From Candidatus Desulfolinea nitratireducens (GTDB lineage: Bacteria > Chloroflexota > Anaerolineae > Anaerolineales > Villigracilaceae), in NCBI GenBank assembly GCA_014382535.1, contig JACNJN010000137.1, forward strand, positions 1 to 45,516: DNA of 45,516 nucleotides, given 5' to 3'. Every line of letters starts with the position of its first letter. Position 1 is the stretch's first letter. Shown piece by piece: positions 1 through 7,504 of the stretch. Under the pieces are notes generated by a model. The model was not told the origin of the DNA, searched no databases, and saw only the letters and a list, made by a program, of their open reading frames with translations. The position numbers and the translations under genes are program-made.

Positions 1-401
1 GAATAATAGACCAAAGACCATGATATTGCGAAGAGGAGCAGGAAAAGGGTTCCGCCTGCACCAAGATATTCTTTGGCAAGTCGATAGGCGAGATAAGTTG
101 CAATTAAACCCGAAAGGATCGGGGTAAGGCGTAAAATATAATCTTCATTTCCAAAAAGAAGGGTGAAGGTTTTGGTGATCAATAAAAAACCAATTGGCGC
201 GCCTTGATCGTAATCGAGGGGCTGGAGAAGTTCTGCGAATGTGCGGTTAACGATATTAAGTGCAAGATTGGCTTCATCGTGCCAAAGCGAACGATTGGCG
301 ATATATTGTCGTAGGCGTAAGGTGATTCCAAAGAGCGTTATTCCCCATAATAAGAAGTTGGATTTACGGATTGAATTCAGTGGCTTCCACAAAATCGGCA
401 T
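1..401 (-). CDS. Membrane GT-C (family 39-like) glycosyltransferase, 3' part missing
   Basis: This gene is open to the left edge, so only the first 133 or so residues are visible. The ATG at 401-399 opens a protein with a membrane segment at about residues 15-30. It is followed by the sequence SLWHDEANLALN, the acidic DE motif found in the first periplasmic loop of GT-C enzymes such as the PMT/ArnT families. A second hydrophobic stretch (PIGFLLITKTFTLLFG) comes next. Family knowledge says such proteins move a sugar from a polyprenyl-phosphate donor at the outer face of the membrane. It lies 25 bases downstream of the sulfotransferase and probably continues the same transcript. The substrate is unknown. 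The family call is fairly safe, the exact role is not. Confidence 0.75.
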   Translation of the reverse strand, partial: MPILWKPLNSIRKSNFLLWGITLFGITLRLRQYIANRSLWHDEANLALNIVNRTFAELLQPLDYDQGAPIGFLLITKTFTLLFGNEDYILRLTPILSGLIATYLAYRLAKEYLGAGGTLFLLLFAISWSLVYY

Positions 402-426
402 TATTTTCCTGGTTTAAACCCTGGTG

Positions 427-1452
427 CTAAAGTTCGTATTTCCACTTTACTAACATCTCCCCTACGACCTCGTTGAAAATCTCGCGGTCACGGACAGTGA
501 AGATATTTTGCCAATTGCCCGCTTTTCCTTTGGGCAGGAAATCGGCAATGGATTTGTTGCGTTCTTTCTGCCAAGTTTGATCTGGATTGGAGGACATTTC
601 GGCTTGGATGGCTTCATCGAGAGCATCATCAATACTGATGTCGAATAAGGCCCAAACTTTTTTCATCACAGTAAGGGGAGTGTAGAGCAAATCCTCGTAG
701 CGAAATTCATAATAACGCTCGCCAAATAAACGCTTGCCTGCGTCCGCGGTCTCTATCAGATTTTTGACCCAGCCTTCGGCGTTGGCACGCAGCCATTTCT
801 CTGTGAAGATAGAGCGTTCGCCTGTCGTGAAGGGCGTCTGGTCAGCACGCAGAGCATCCACAATCTGCTTATCTTCTTTCGTTAGGAATTTTGACTCTTC
901 GACGAAGTTGCGAAAACGCTGCGAGATGAGCACATCCCGCCCGTCGCGGACGATGTTGATCAGGTAGGCATCGGGATAAACGGCGTGCATCAGTCGCACG
1001 GATTCGCCGTCGTTCAAGCTGTTAGGGCTTTTATCGCCGACGATGTGCTTCTCTGCGCCAGCACGCTTTGCATCACTTTCCATGATGTAGTCGGCAGCAG
1101 CGCGCATCACCAGTGGGGACAGGTCTGTGCCATCGTTCCAGCGGTTGGAGCGGCGGGTGAGCCACTCTTCCATCTCAGCGCTGTCGACCAGCGATTTAAG
1201 TAGCGGCTTGCGGGTGAAAAAATGCGCCTGCCAATTGCAATGCACTTCGGGATGCAGGCGGATGAGCCGTGCCAGCAGCGTCGTCCCCGAGCGGGCATGC
1301 CCGTAGATAAAGAATTTCTCCATCGGGAAGAATTGCTTCATCTCGGCGACCTGCTCCGCGGTCAACGGTGGGATTTCAGCACGTGGACCTGTTTTATCTT
1401 CGCCGCGCAACAAAATGCGGCCAGCGGATTTTATGCGTTTGACTACTTCCAT
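427..1452 (-). CDS. Sulfotransferase family protein
   Basis: This 341-residue protein belongs to the PAPS-dependent sulfotransferase fold. The 5'-phosphosulfate-binding loop GHARSGTT is at residues 51-58, and the 3'-phosphate-binding segment IVRDGRDVLIS is at about 167-177. GDKSPNS at 139-145 and a C-terminal GKAGNW segment near residue 310 also fit the family. The start ATG at 1452 has a good ribosome site (AGGAG four bases away). It is cytosolic, with no signal peptide. Set among glycosyltransferases, it most likely adds sulfate to the locus polysaccharide or its precursor. The acceptor sugar cannot be read from the sequence. A CACAAAG-family repeat separates it from the upstream gene. Confidence 0.88.
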   Translation of the reverse strand: MEVVKRIKSAGRILLRGEDKTGPRAEIPPLTAEQVAEMKQFFPMEKFFIYGHARSGTTLLARLIRLHPEVHCNWQAHFFTRKPLLKSLVDSAEMEEWLTRRSNRWNDGTDLSPLVMRAAADYIMESDAKRAGAEKHIVGDKSPNSLNDGESVRLMHAVYPDAYLINIVRDGRDVLISQRFRNFVEESKFLTKEDKQIVDALRADQTPFTTGERSIFTEKWLRANAEGWVKNLIETADAGKRLFGERYYEFRYEDLLYTPLTVMKKVWALFDISIDDALDEAIQAEMSSNPDQTWQKERNKSIADFLPKGKAGNWQNIFTVRDREIFNEVVGEMLVKWKYEL

Positions 1453-1472
1453 GCTTCTCCTACAAAATAAAC

Positions 1473-1550
1473 TAACACAAAGATCTCAAAGGTTCTCGAA
1501 AAGAAACAAAAAAGATTTTTTTTGTGCTTTCTTCTTGTTCTTTGTGTTTA
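1473..1550. repeat. CACAAAG-family intergenic palindromic element, copy 1
   Basis: The element starts TAACACAAAG and ends CTTTGTGTTTA, giving terminal inverted repeats around an AT-rich centre. It fills most of the gap between two genes. Its edge lies six bases 3' of the stop codon of the upstream gene (minus-strand sense). It closely matches the copy at 20746-20819. Confidence 0.8.
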
Positions 1551-1556
1551 ATTTTT

Positions 1557-2996
1557 TTACTTACTCAATACCTTCAAAACAAACTCAGCCGTCCTCTTGC
1601 CTGAGGTCGCATCGGTAAAGGTGATCTCCTGTTCGATGAAGGCTTTGCGCTCAGCGCCATCCAGCGTGGGGTCATTCAGGTAGGCGTTGACCACATCACG
1701 CAATTCGCTTTCGGTGGCAGCCACTCGCCCGGCATTCGCTTCCCTAAAGCGTAAATGCGTCGGCCAGCCACCGATCTTCTGCAGTGCCAGCGAGTATTTT
1801 CCGGGCTTGTTCCAGCCGCCGAGAGTATCGATCACTGCCGCCACGATCGGGCGGTTGTGAACAGCCGCCTCGACCACCATCGTCGAGTAGACCGTCACAA
1901 AAACGTCGGAATAGGCCATCATGGATGTTTTCTCATCCATATCTTCGCCACCATAATAGCCAAGGGACCCGCCAAGGGCAACTGGGCGGACAACGTGGAC
2001 GTTGGCGTGCTTCTCTTCGAGAGCATGGATCTGCGCCCGTTCTTCAGCGAAAATTTCCGGCTTGTCCTGAAAATGGCTGGGGTGCAGACGAATCAGGAGT
2101 TGGCTTGGCTCATCTAATTGCCCCAAATTCACTATTTTAGCAAGAGCTTCCACGTTGGGGAAATTCGGCGCAAAGTGGACAAAGGAACAGGCATAGGAAA
2201 TTAGCTTGCGACTTGGGTTGAGATTATGCAGTTTGAAATACTCTTCCCTTGACATCAACCACGTTTTACGGAAATAGCCATCGTAGGAGGGAATCCCGCC
2301 AATATGCACGTGCGATGCCTCCCAATCGGAGCCGAGCACCAATTCCTCTTTTTGCTTCTCAGACCAGCAAGTTGCCCAATCCATGAATGCGCCGGGGATG
2401 GCGTAGCTGCTCGGATTATCCCATCCGATGATGGCTGCCATTGTCGGAATCCCGTTCTTCTTTGCTTCGCCGAGCAGATAGCGGTCCACGCGCCAACCCG
2501 CGGTCGAGGCGATCACCAAATCCGGTTGATATTTTTCGAAGAGGTCCCTATAAATCCCGGGGGTGAATCTCATCTGCATTCTAACGAGCATTTTGCGCGC
2601 CCATTTGCTGGAGCGCAGCAGGATGATCATCAGTGCGGAGGGCAGCCAAATCCCGATTCGGAATTTCCAGGTATTTTCTTTGAGCACTTCCCAGATGTGG
2701 CTGTCTTCGGCTTGGTTGTTGATGCGCCACGAGCCGCCGACGCGACGAAGATAGATGAGCAAGGCTTGCAGGCGCGGCTGAACGCTTTTAGCGTAGGCGT
2801 TAGCTTCTTTCAGGCGCAAGCCCTCGAAGATCAGATTTGGTTGCCCGAACCGCTCAGCGATGCGGTCTTTGGTCTCGTCATCGGTAAAAAGGACGACTTC
2901 GACGCCCACATCAAGCAGGGTCTGGACAACGTCGCTTTGCAGGAAGTAGATCAGTGCCATACCGTGGTCGGCGATGATGAAAATGCGTTTGGTCAT
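1557..2996 (-). CDS. GT-B-type glycosyl/glycerophosphotransferase-like protein
   Basis: This 479-residue protein is of the CDP-glycerol glycerophosphotransferase/capsule glycosyltransferase type. The N-terminus (FIIADHGMALIYFLQS) looks like the first beta strand of a GT-B fold. A hydrophobic segment lies near residues 115-130, and the C-terminal half has the phrase AYSDVFVTVYSTMVVEAAVH with the conserved Ser-Thr-x-x-x-Glu pattern of the nucleotide-binding domain. The ATG at 2996 overlaps the TGA of the upstream GT2 gene by four bases (ATGA), so the two are probably translationally coupled. The donor and acceptor are unknown. It is most likely a chain-building or decorating transferase for the locus glycan. 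Confidence 0.65.
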   Translation of the reverse strand: MTKRIFIIADHGMALIYFLQSDVVQTLLDVGVEVVLFTDDETKDRIAERFGQPNLIFEGLRLKEANAYAKSVQPRLQALLIYLRRVGGSWRINNQAEDSHIWEVLKENTWKFRIGIWLPSALMIILLRSSKWARKMLVRMQMRFTPGIYRDLFEKYQPDLVIASTAGWRVDRYLLGEAKKNGIPTMAAIIGWDNPSSYAIPGAFMDWATCWSEKQKEELVLGSDWEASHVHIGGIPSYDGYFRKTWLMSREEYFKLHNLNPSRKLISYACSFVHFAPNFPNVEALAKIVNLGQLDEPSQLLIRLHPSHFQDKPEIFAEERAQIHALEEKHANVHVVRPVALGGSLGYYGGEDMDEKTSMMAYSDVFVTVYSTMVVEAAVHNRPIVAAVIDTLGGWNKPGKYSLALQKIGGWPTHLRFREANAGRVAATESELRDVVNAYLNDPTLDGAERKAFIEQEITFTDATSGKRTAEFVLKVLSK

Positions 2997-4027
2997 GAAT
3001 AATACCGTTTGAAAATCCAGTTATAGATCGCCAACAAAACCTTCTTGACCGGCGCAAAATGCCAAATGGATGCAGATTTCCTCTCAATCTTCTCCTGCCC
3101 CATTTCGCCACGCAGATAACCCAGCGTATTGGACAAATTCATCACCAGCGGATCGGAAACCATCAGGCGCAGGAGACCAGCTTCGTTCATCCGCTCATCG
3201 AGCTGACGGACCTGCCCCATCGGGCGGGACATGTCGAAGGGCAGAAATTGCTGGAGGGTGGATTTATAGGCCACAAATTGCCAATGGGATGCACCAGCGA
3301 GAGCCGTCACTGCGGGCTTTTTTTTCGATCGCGTAGCATTTCGTAGAGAAGCAGTCTCCCTCTCAGTCGAGGAGATTGCTTCGGTCGCTTCGCTTCCTCG
3401 CAATGACGAGGAATAGGTTATTTTCCAATCTCGCGTCTCATCATATACCTTTAGATTTTCTTTCTCGGTCTGCCCAAGGGAGAGATTGAATTCCAGGAAG
3501 GTCTCCCAGGGGATGAATTGCCCTTCTTCACAGGTCGCATTTTTCTGCGCCCACTCGACTGTGGATGAATAAAATTCAGGTGGCGTACGGAAAGGGCGGG
3601 CTGTGACCATGCCCACATTCGGGAAGGTCTCCAAAATTTCAACTGAGCGCGCCAGCCAATTGGGGTAGTAAAGAATATCGCTATCAGCGTAGGCGATAAT
3701 CTCGCCTGGCGCCCCTGCCAGGATCATATTCCACGCCCCGCCCTTACCAACATTCTTCTCCGAAAGCAGCAAATACTGGATACGCCCAGCTTCTTTTTCT
3801 GCGATCAGATAATCCCGTGCTTCGGCGCAGGAACCGTTGTCGAAAACCATCAAGTCGAAGGGCAGACCGGCATCTTTGCGCATGGATTCGAGACTGGCTT
3901 TGAGTACATCCAGTCCCTCTTCATAAAAGCCACTTAAAAAGGGAAGATAGGTCAAAACGGCAACGGTGATCCTCTCTGGCTTGACCACTTCCTTGACGAA
4001 TTTGGCGGGGTTTTGTCCTTTTCTCAT
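2993..4027 (-). CDS. Family 2 glycosyltransferase carrying an in-frame repeat insertion
   Basis: This 344-residue GT-A enzyme has VFDNGS at residues 61-66, NVGKGGAWN at 92-100 and the metal-binding DSD at 115-117, all classic GT2 landmarks. The ATG at 4027 is preferred. A TTG 11 codons earlier is also open but would lie in a less typical leader. Residues 207-241 (SLRGSEATEAIS and the following Ser/Thr/Lys-rich stretch) do not look like GT2 sequence. They are the translation of a 102-bp palindromic repeat at 3306-3407 that keeps the frame open. Without it the protein would be about 310 residues. It overlaps the next gene by four bases. It probably adds one sugar during repeat-unit or chain assembly. 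Confidence 0.85.
   Translation of the reverse strand: MRKGQNPAKFVKEVVKPERITVAVLTYLPFLSGFYEEGLDVLKASLESMRKDAGLPFDLMVFDNGSCAEARDYLIAEKEAGRIQYLLLSEKNVGKGGAWNMILAGAPGEIIAYADSDILYYPNWLARSVEILETFPNVGMVTARPFRTPPEFYSSTVEWAQKNATCEEGQFIPWETFLEFNLSLGQTEKENLKVYDETRDWKITYSSSLRGSEATEAISSTERETASLRNATRSKKKPAVTALAGASHWQFVAYKSTLQQFLPFDMSRPMGQVRQLDERMNEAGLLRLMVSDPLVMNLSNTLGYLRGEMGQEKIERKSASIWHFAPVKKVLLAIYNWIFKRYYS
3306..3407. repeat. 102-bp palindromic element inside the GT2 coding sequence
   Basis: On the minus strand the element begins GTCATTGCGAGGAAGCGAAG and ends near CCGCAGTGAC, with a GAAGCAATCTCC/GGAGACTGCTTC pair inside, so it is a decayed inverted repeat. It is 34 codons long, contains no stop in the host frame and is translated. 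It shares its ends and core with the element at 5608-5694. The GTCATTGCGAG...GAAGCAATCT sequence type is known as a dispersed repeat in several bacterial genomes. Confidence 0.85.
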
Positions 4028-4082
4028 AAATAAATTCCAGGTTAAAGTTGAAGGTTGCAAGTTACAGGAAATTCATAAAAAC

Positions 4083-4991
4083 CTATTTCCCAATTATCTT
4101 TTTGAATATTTTAGCCCAACGCTTGGGACGGACGACTTTTTCCACTTTCTCTTCTTTCAAAAAGAAAAAGAGTTTACGCAGAAACTGTTCCACACCGCGC
4201 CAGAAGCGTCCACTTGTCAGGCGAGGGCGGGTGATTTTACCATCCCGCAGTTGGCGCTTGGTATCTTTGATCGTATAACGCGTTACCGCAGCGCCGCCCG
4301 CCATCTGCATATTCTCATCGGTTTCGGGCAAATTATAATGAATTTCTCCAGTGGGCAGATGCCGATAGTCGTGGTTCTGATGCACGATCATCACATCCGG
4401 CGTGGCATCAATCGTCGTCCACTTCTCAGCGCGCGCCTTGAAGATCATCCAATTATCCCAGCCAGCACGCCCAATTGCAAAATCGGGGATGTCCATATAA
4501 CAAGCGCGCGGGAAGATGAAATAGTCGCTCCCGGCGGGGCGATGTAATTGACCTTCTTTTTGGATATTTTTTTTTAATCGGGATTGCCAATCTTCAGAAA
4601 ATTCCATTGGTTGGGTAACATCCAGATCCCAGCGCTGTCCCATTAAAACGAATTTCTCGAAACGTGACACGATCCTTTGGCTTGCACCCACTATTTCATT
4701 CATCAGCAGGATGTCGGTATTGATGATCCCCAAAAGCGGACTCTCGCTATTTTCGCGCGCCAACGCAAACATGGAGGAGATTAACGGCGTCCCGTTCTCG
4801 TTGAGTTCCACCTTTGGGAGGTGGAGCACGCCCAAATCGCGGGCGGCTTCGGCAAGACCCTCCTCGTCCCCCAGCAGGATGACATCCACATCCGGGAGAT
4901 GAGTCCACGAGGCAATCGCGTTCCGCTGAATGGTCGCAATATGCGGATCAGTGAAGGGTTTTGGGGAGGAAAATAAAGTAAGCAGTGTCAT
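4083..4991 (-). CDS. GT-A-fold-like protein, probable glycan biosynthesis
   Basis: The protein has 302 residues. It begins MTLLTLFSSPKPF and has SPLLGIINTDILLMNE near residues 92-107, which resembles the donor-binding region of GT-A sugar transferases (hydrophobic strand followed by NTD in place of DxD). GWDNWMIFKAR near 178-188 resembles the acceptor-side WD(N)W pattern of such enzymes. The C-terminal 40 residues are strongly basic (KKLFFFLKEEKVEKVVRPKR), which could contact the membrane. I cannot name the exact family. The gene stands alone between the GT2 gene and a dispersed repeat. No clear Shine-Dalgarno precedes the ATG at 4991, perhaps because the repeat sits directly upstream. Confidence 0.55.
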   Translation of the reverse strand: MTLLTLFSSPKPFTDPHIATIQRNAIASWTHLPDVDVILLGDEEGLAEAARDLGVLHLPKVELNENGTPLISSMFALARENSESPLLGIINTDILLMNEIVGASQRIVSRFEKFVLMGQRWDLDVTQPMEFSEDWQSRLKKNIQKEGQLHRPAGSDYFIFPRACYMDIPDFAIGRAGWDNWMIFKARAEKWTTIDATPDVMIVHQNHDYRHLPTGEIHYNLPETDENMQMAGGAAVTRYTIKDTKRQLRDGKITRPRLTSGRFWRGVEQFLRKLFFFLKEEKVEKVVRPKRWAKIFKKIIGK

Positions 4992-5005
4992 AGGTTTCAG
5001 TATTC

Positions 5006-5172
5006 AGTCTCTGAGCGGAACATCGAATGAAGTGAGATGTGTTGTCGCCTGTACCCGAATGGGTGAAGAGCGGCGTTTGTGGAACCCGTCCTTTACCCTC
5101 TCGGGTACAGGCGTCTGCGCTCCCTATCGGTCGCTCCGCTCACACCGTCCCGGTATCCTTCGGGAGGAGCTG
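5006..5172. repeat. Dispersed 167-bp intergenic repeat, copy A
   Basis: This copy fills almost the whole gap between 4991 and 5176. It is an imperfect inverted match to 24171-24339. Shared blocks include GTCTCTGAGCGGA at one end, GGGTGAAGAGCGGC in the middle, and CACCGTCCCGGTATCCTTCG followed by GGAGG at the other end. Internal GTACCCGA/TCGGGTAC pairs make it partly palindromic. Its edge stops three bases from the stop codon of the SpsF-like gene. Confidence 0.85.
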
Positions 5173-5175
5173 TGT

Positions 5176-6042
5176 TTATTCCATCAAAGTTTTATGGTGC
5201 ACATCAGCATTGATCTTTGCCAGCTCGGGTTCACGGTCGAGCAAAGCGAGAATGTCGTGCCATGAAAAATCATCATTATTAAAACGGCCAAAAATTTCTC
5301 GGATAAATTCAAGGTCTTCAGGTGTATCCACCGTCCAGCGGAGAGCGCCGTAATCGAGGTCGTGATTGAGTAAGGCTATCCTAAAGTTACGCTGAGAAAC
5401 CCCGGTTGAAAGGTTTGCATGTTGAAAGGTTTGCAAGTTTACGCCTTCGTACAGATAAGGCATAACGTGCTCACGCTGGTGCTTTTCGGTGGCATTCGTC
5501 CAGGCGTTTTCAAGAGCGGCAAAGGTGCAAACTTCGGTATCCAGACCAATCGGGAAAGTGCGTCCCATTGGCGGTGGGAGGCGGTTGGCGACAAAATCAA
5601 AATTCATGTCACCACGAGGAGCAAGCTCTCGCGACGCGGCAGTCTCCGCACTCATAGAGGGGGATTGCTTCGTCACCTCGTTCCTCGCAATGACGGCGAT
5701 GGTTTGATCTACCACATCTGGATCGAGCACCGGGCAATCTGCCGTTAAACGGACAATGATCTCTGCTTCATATTCTCTCGCTGCCTGATAGTAACGATCA
5801 AGAACATCGTTCAGGCTACCGCGGGTAAAGTTATATCCTCGTTCGGCACAGAACTCCGCAATAGGGTCATCGCTGGGATCAGTGGTTGTTGCAACAATAA
5901 CTTGATCTACCAATTTGGCGCATAGAGCACGCTCAACGACGCGGGCGAGCATCGGCTCTCCGCCAATATCGAGGAGTACCTTTCCTGGCAAACGGGAGGA
6001 GGACATACGGGCCTGGATAATGGCAATTGTGCGAGGTTTCAT
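5176..6042 (-). CDS. spsF: SpsF-like cytidylyltransferase with an in-frame repeat insertion
   Basis: This is a nucleotidyltransferase of the CMP-sugar synthetase/SpsF type. The nucleotide-binding signature IIQARMSSSRLPGKVL is at residues 8-23 and RLTADCP is at 98-104. The ATG at 6042 is chosen because the 12 codons upstream lie in a CACAAAG-type repeat. Residues 117-145 (VIARNEVTKQSP onward) are the translation of an 87-bp palindromic element, placed between DVVDQTIA and NFDFVANR, where relatives have a short loop. Without it the protein is about 259 residues, close to the family's usual size. It would activate a sugar acid or similar with CTP, which fits the NeuB-family synthase at 13.4-14.5 kb. 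The insert may or may not be tolerated by the enzyme. Confidence 0.82.
   Translation of the reverse strand: MKPRTIAIIQARMSSSRLPGKVLLDIGGEPMLARVVERALCAKLVDQVIVATTTDPSDDPIAEFCAERGYNFTRGSLNDVLDRYYQAAREYEAEIIVRLTADCPVLDPDVVDQTIAVIARNEVTKQSPSMSAETAASRELAPRGDMNFDFVANRLPPPMGRTFPIGLDTEVCTFAALENAWTNATEKHQREHVMPYLYEGVNLQTFQHANLSTGVSQRNFRIALLNHDLDYGALRWTVDTPEDLEFIREIFGRFNNDDFSWHDILALLDREPELAKINADVHHKTLME
5608..5694. repeat. 87-bp palindromic element inside the SpsF-like coding sequence
   Basis: On the minus strand the ends are GTCATTGCGAGGA and TCCTCGTGGTGAC, which are imperfect inverted repeats, with GAAGCAATCCCCC inside. The length is exactly 29 codons and no stop occurs in the host frame. It is the same family as 3306-3407 but is read in a different frame (GTC ATT GCG here, TCA TTG CGA there). 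Confidence 0.85.
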
Positions 6043-6055
6043 AAGGAAAAGCCTG

Positions 6056-6136
6056 CACCACGAAGACACAAAGGACACGAAGAATCTCTTTGTGTAAACA
6101 AAGAAATACCTTTGTGCTCTCTGTGCCTTTGTGGTG
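6056..6136. repeat. CACAAAG-family intergenic palindromic element, copy 2
   Basis: The element runs from CACCACGAAGACACAAAGG to CCTTTGTGGTG and is an imperfect inverted repeat. It ends two bases 3' of the stop codon of the DUF4910 gene and reaches to just before the SpsF-like start. Confidence 0.8.
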
Positions 6137-6138
6137 AA

Positions 6139-7464
6139 TTAATCAATATGTGCCTCCGAGGGGATGGGGAGCATGGTCACAAATCCCTTCGCTCTAAACT
6201 TCTCAACGTATTCGTAAGTCTCCCAATAGTCGAGACCGGTTTGTTCGGCGATGTCGAAGATCGAATGTTCGCCTTCGAAGCGCATCATGATCTTTTCGAT
6301 GGCGCGGTTCAGGTTCCAGTTATCGCGCCAATCCACCCACAGGCCATGGCCAGAAAGAAAAACAGGGCCACGGAAAGTTCGTTTGGGAATATAGTTCGTG
6401 GCAAAGATGCGAACGATTTCCTCGGCAATATCGGCAGCCCCAACAAGCATCTCTTCGTCCATGATATTGAGATTGTCTTCGGTGGTGTGGTATTCCTCGT
6501 AAGGAAAGCGGTTGAGCGAGATGCAGGGTACATTGACGCCAGGTCCGTTGATGACGCGTTCGTCGTTCGCAGGGGCGGCGGCGAAATCGCGTTCGTCGAC
6601 GTCTTTTTCACGCAGAACGTATTGCGTAATTCTGTCGAGAAGATGCGTATGTTGGCGGGAGTGATGCCACGCCAACTTATTTTTGTTGCCCGTCATTTCC
6701 ATGAAGATGCCGCCCTGCAAATTAGGGATCAGGTCTTCGTTATTCGCTAAATAGGCGATAGTGCCGATGGTTTCGGGTCCGAACCAGAAGCGGACGCTCA
6801 TCGAGCCTGCGGGGAGCGGGTTTTCTGCCAGTCGTTTGGCAAGCTCAATGGTGGAAACCACCCCGGCGAGATCATCGTTCGCCTGCATGGGATGACAACT
6901 GTGAGCCTGGATGATGATCTCGCCGGCAGATTTAACGGCACCACCTTCGGGATGCAGCACACCGTGTCCAATACGCAGACCAAGTTCCGGGTCGCGGGCG
7001 AATTCGACGTTTATCACAGCATGATAACGGGCATCACGATCAAGGGCATCAAATTGATTTTTCGGGAGACAAAATCCCCAATCCCGTTCGTAATATTTAA
7101 ACTCCCAGGGGATGGCATCAGGGAATTTCTCGTTAAAGCGCAGATGCGGTTCCAGTTCTTCCCAGGTTAATATTTGATCAATGGGCAGGGAATACGAGAT
7201 GATATGAAGAGGATTGTCAGCAAAATCAACGATCCGTTCACCGCCCTCAGTCTCCAGATAAGCCTCATGGACGATATAACGCTCAGGCACTTCCCAGGTC
7301 CAGACGGGCGTACCGGGAGCGTAGGTTTCTGTCTCGTAATTGATTTCGTCCGGGAGGTACCCGCCGATGATCTCGAGGGTTTTATCCATATCATCAGAGA
7401 CGATGGTCCGATGCAGGGGCAACAGTTCGGCGATGATGGATTTCAGGGATGGGTAGGGTTTCAT
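6139..7464 (-). CDS. DUF4910 aminopeptidase-like protein of glycan loci
   Basis: This 441-residue protein has the DUF4910/DUF2172 architecture. It is an M28-like zinc-peptidase core with an inserted domain (about residues 60-150) and a C-terminal winged-helix-like segment (IFDIAEQTGLDYWETYEYVE). HSCHPMQANDDLAG at 188-201 offers the His and Asp metal ligands, GPETIGT lies near 229-235, and EYHTTEDN near 324-331 offers another His. The family is frequent in polysaccharide and nonulosonate clusters, but its substrate is not established. It may deacylate or hydrolyse an amide on a sugar rather than a peptide. No signal peptide is present, so it is probably cytosolic. Repeats flank it on both sides, and the restriction-modification pair lies directly upstream. 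Confidence 0.8.
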   Translation of the reverse strand: MKPYPSLKSIIAELLPLHRTIVSDDMDKTLEIIGGYLPDEINYETETYAPGTPVWTWEVPERYIVHEAYLETEGGERIVDFADNPLHIISYSLPIDQILTWEELEPHLRFNEKFPDAIPWEFKYYERDWGFCLPKNQFDALDRDARYHAVINVEFARDPELGLRIGHGVLHPEGGAVKSAGEIIIQAHSCHPMQANDDLAGVVSTIELAKRLAENPLPAGSMSVRFWFGPETIGTIAYLANNEDLIPNLQGGIFMEMTGNKNKLAWHHSRQHTHLLDRITQYVLREKDVDERDFAAAPANDERVINGPGVNVPCISLNRFPYEEYHTTEDNLNIMDEEMLVGAADIAEEIVRIFATNYIPKRTFRGPVFLSGHGLWVDWRDNWNLNRAIEKIMMRFEGEHSIFDIAEQTGLDYWETYEYVEKFRAKGFVTMLPIPSEAHID

Positions 7465-7473
7465 TTTGTGTTT

Positions 7474-7500
7474 TTAACCACGAAGTACACGAAGGTTTAA
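7474..7500. repeat. CACAAAG-family element, short remnant (copy 3)
   Basis: Only one arm is recognisable, TTAACCACGAAGTACACGAAG. It lies four bases 3' of the stop codon of the adenine methylase and just upstream of the DUF4910 start. Confidence 0.55.
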
Positions 7501-7504
7501 ACAA

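Noticed and set aside
2304-3002. Long open frame on the plus strand opposite the GT-B gene
   Set aside because: It mirrors the codon pattern of the minus-strand gene, has no ribosome site and no recognisable motif. The same holds for other long antisense frames at 6112-6750, 23303-23848 and 31048-31704.
3306-5694. CRISPR-like spacing of the GTCATTGCGAGG elements
   Set aside because: Only two copies, 2.2 kb apart, lie within coding sequence and no regular spacers exist.
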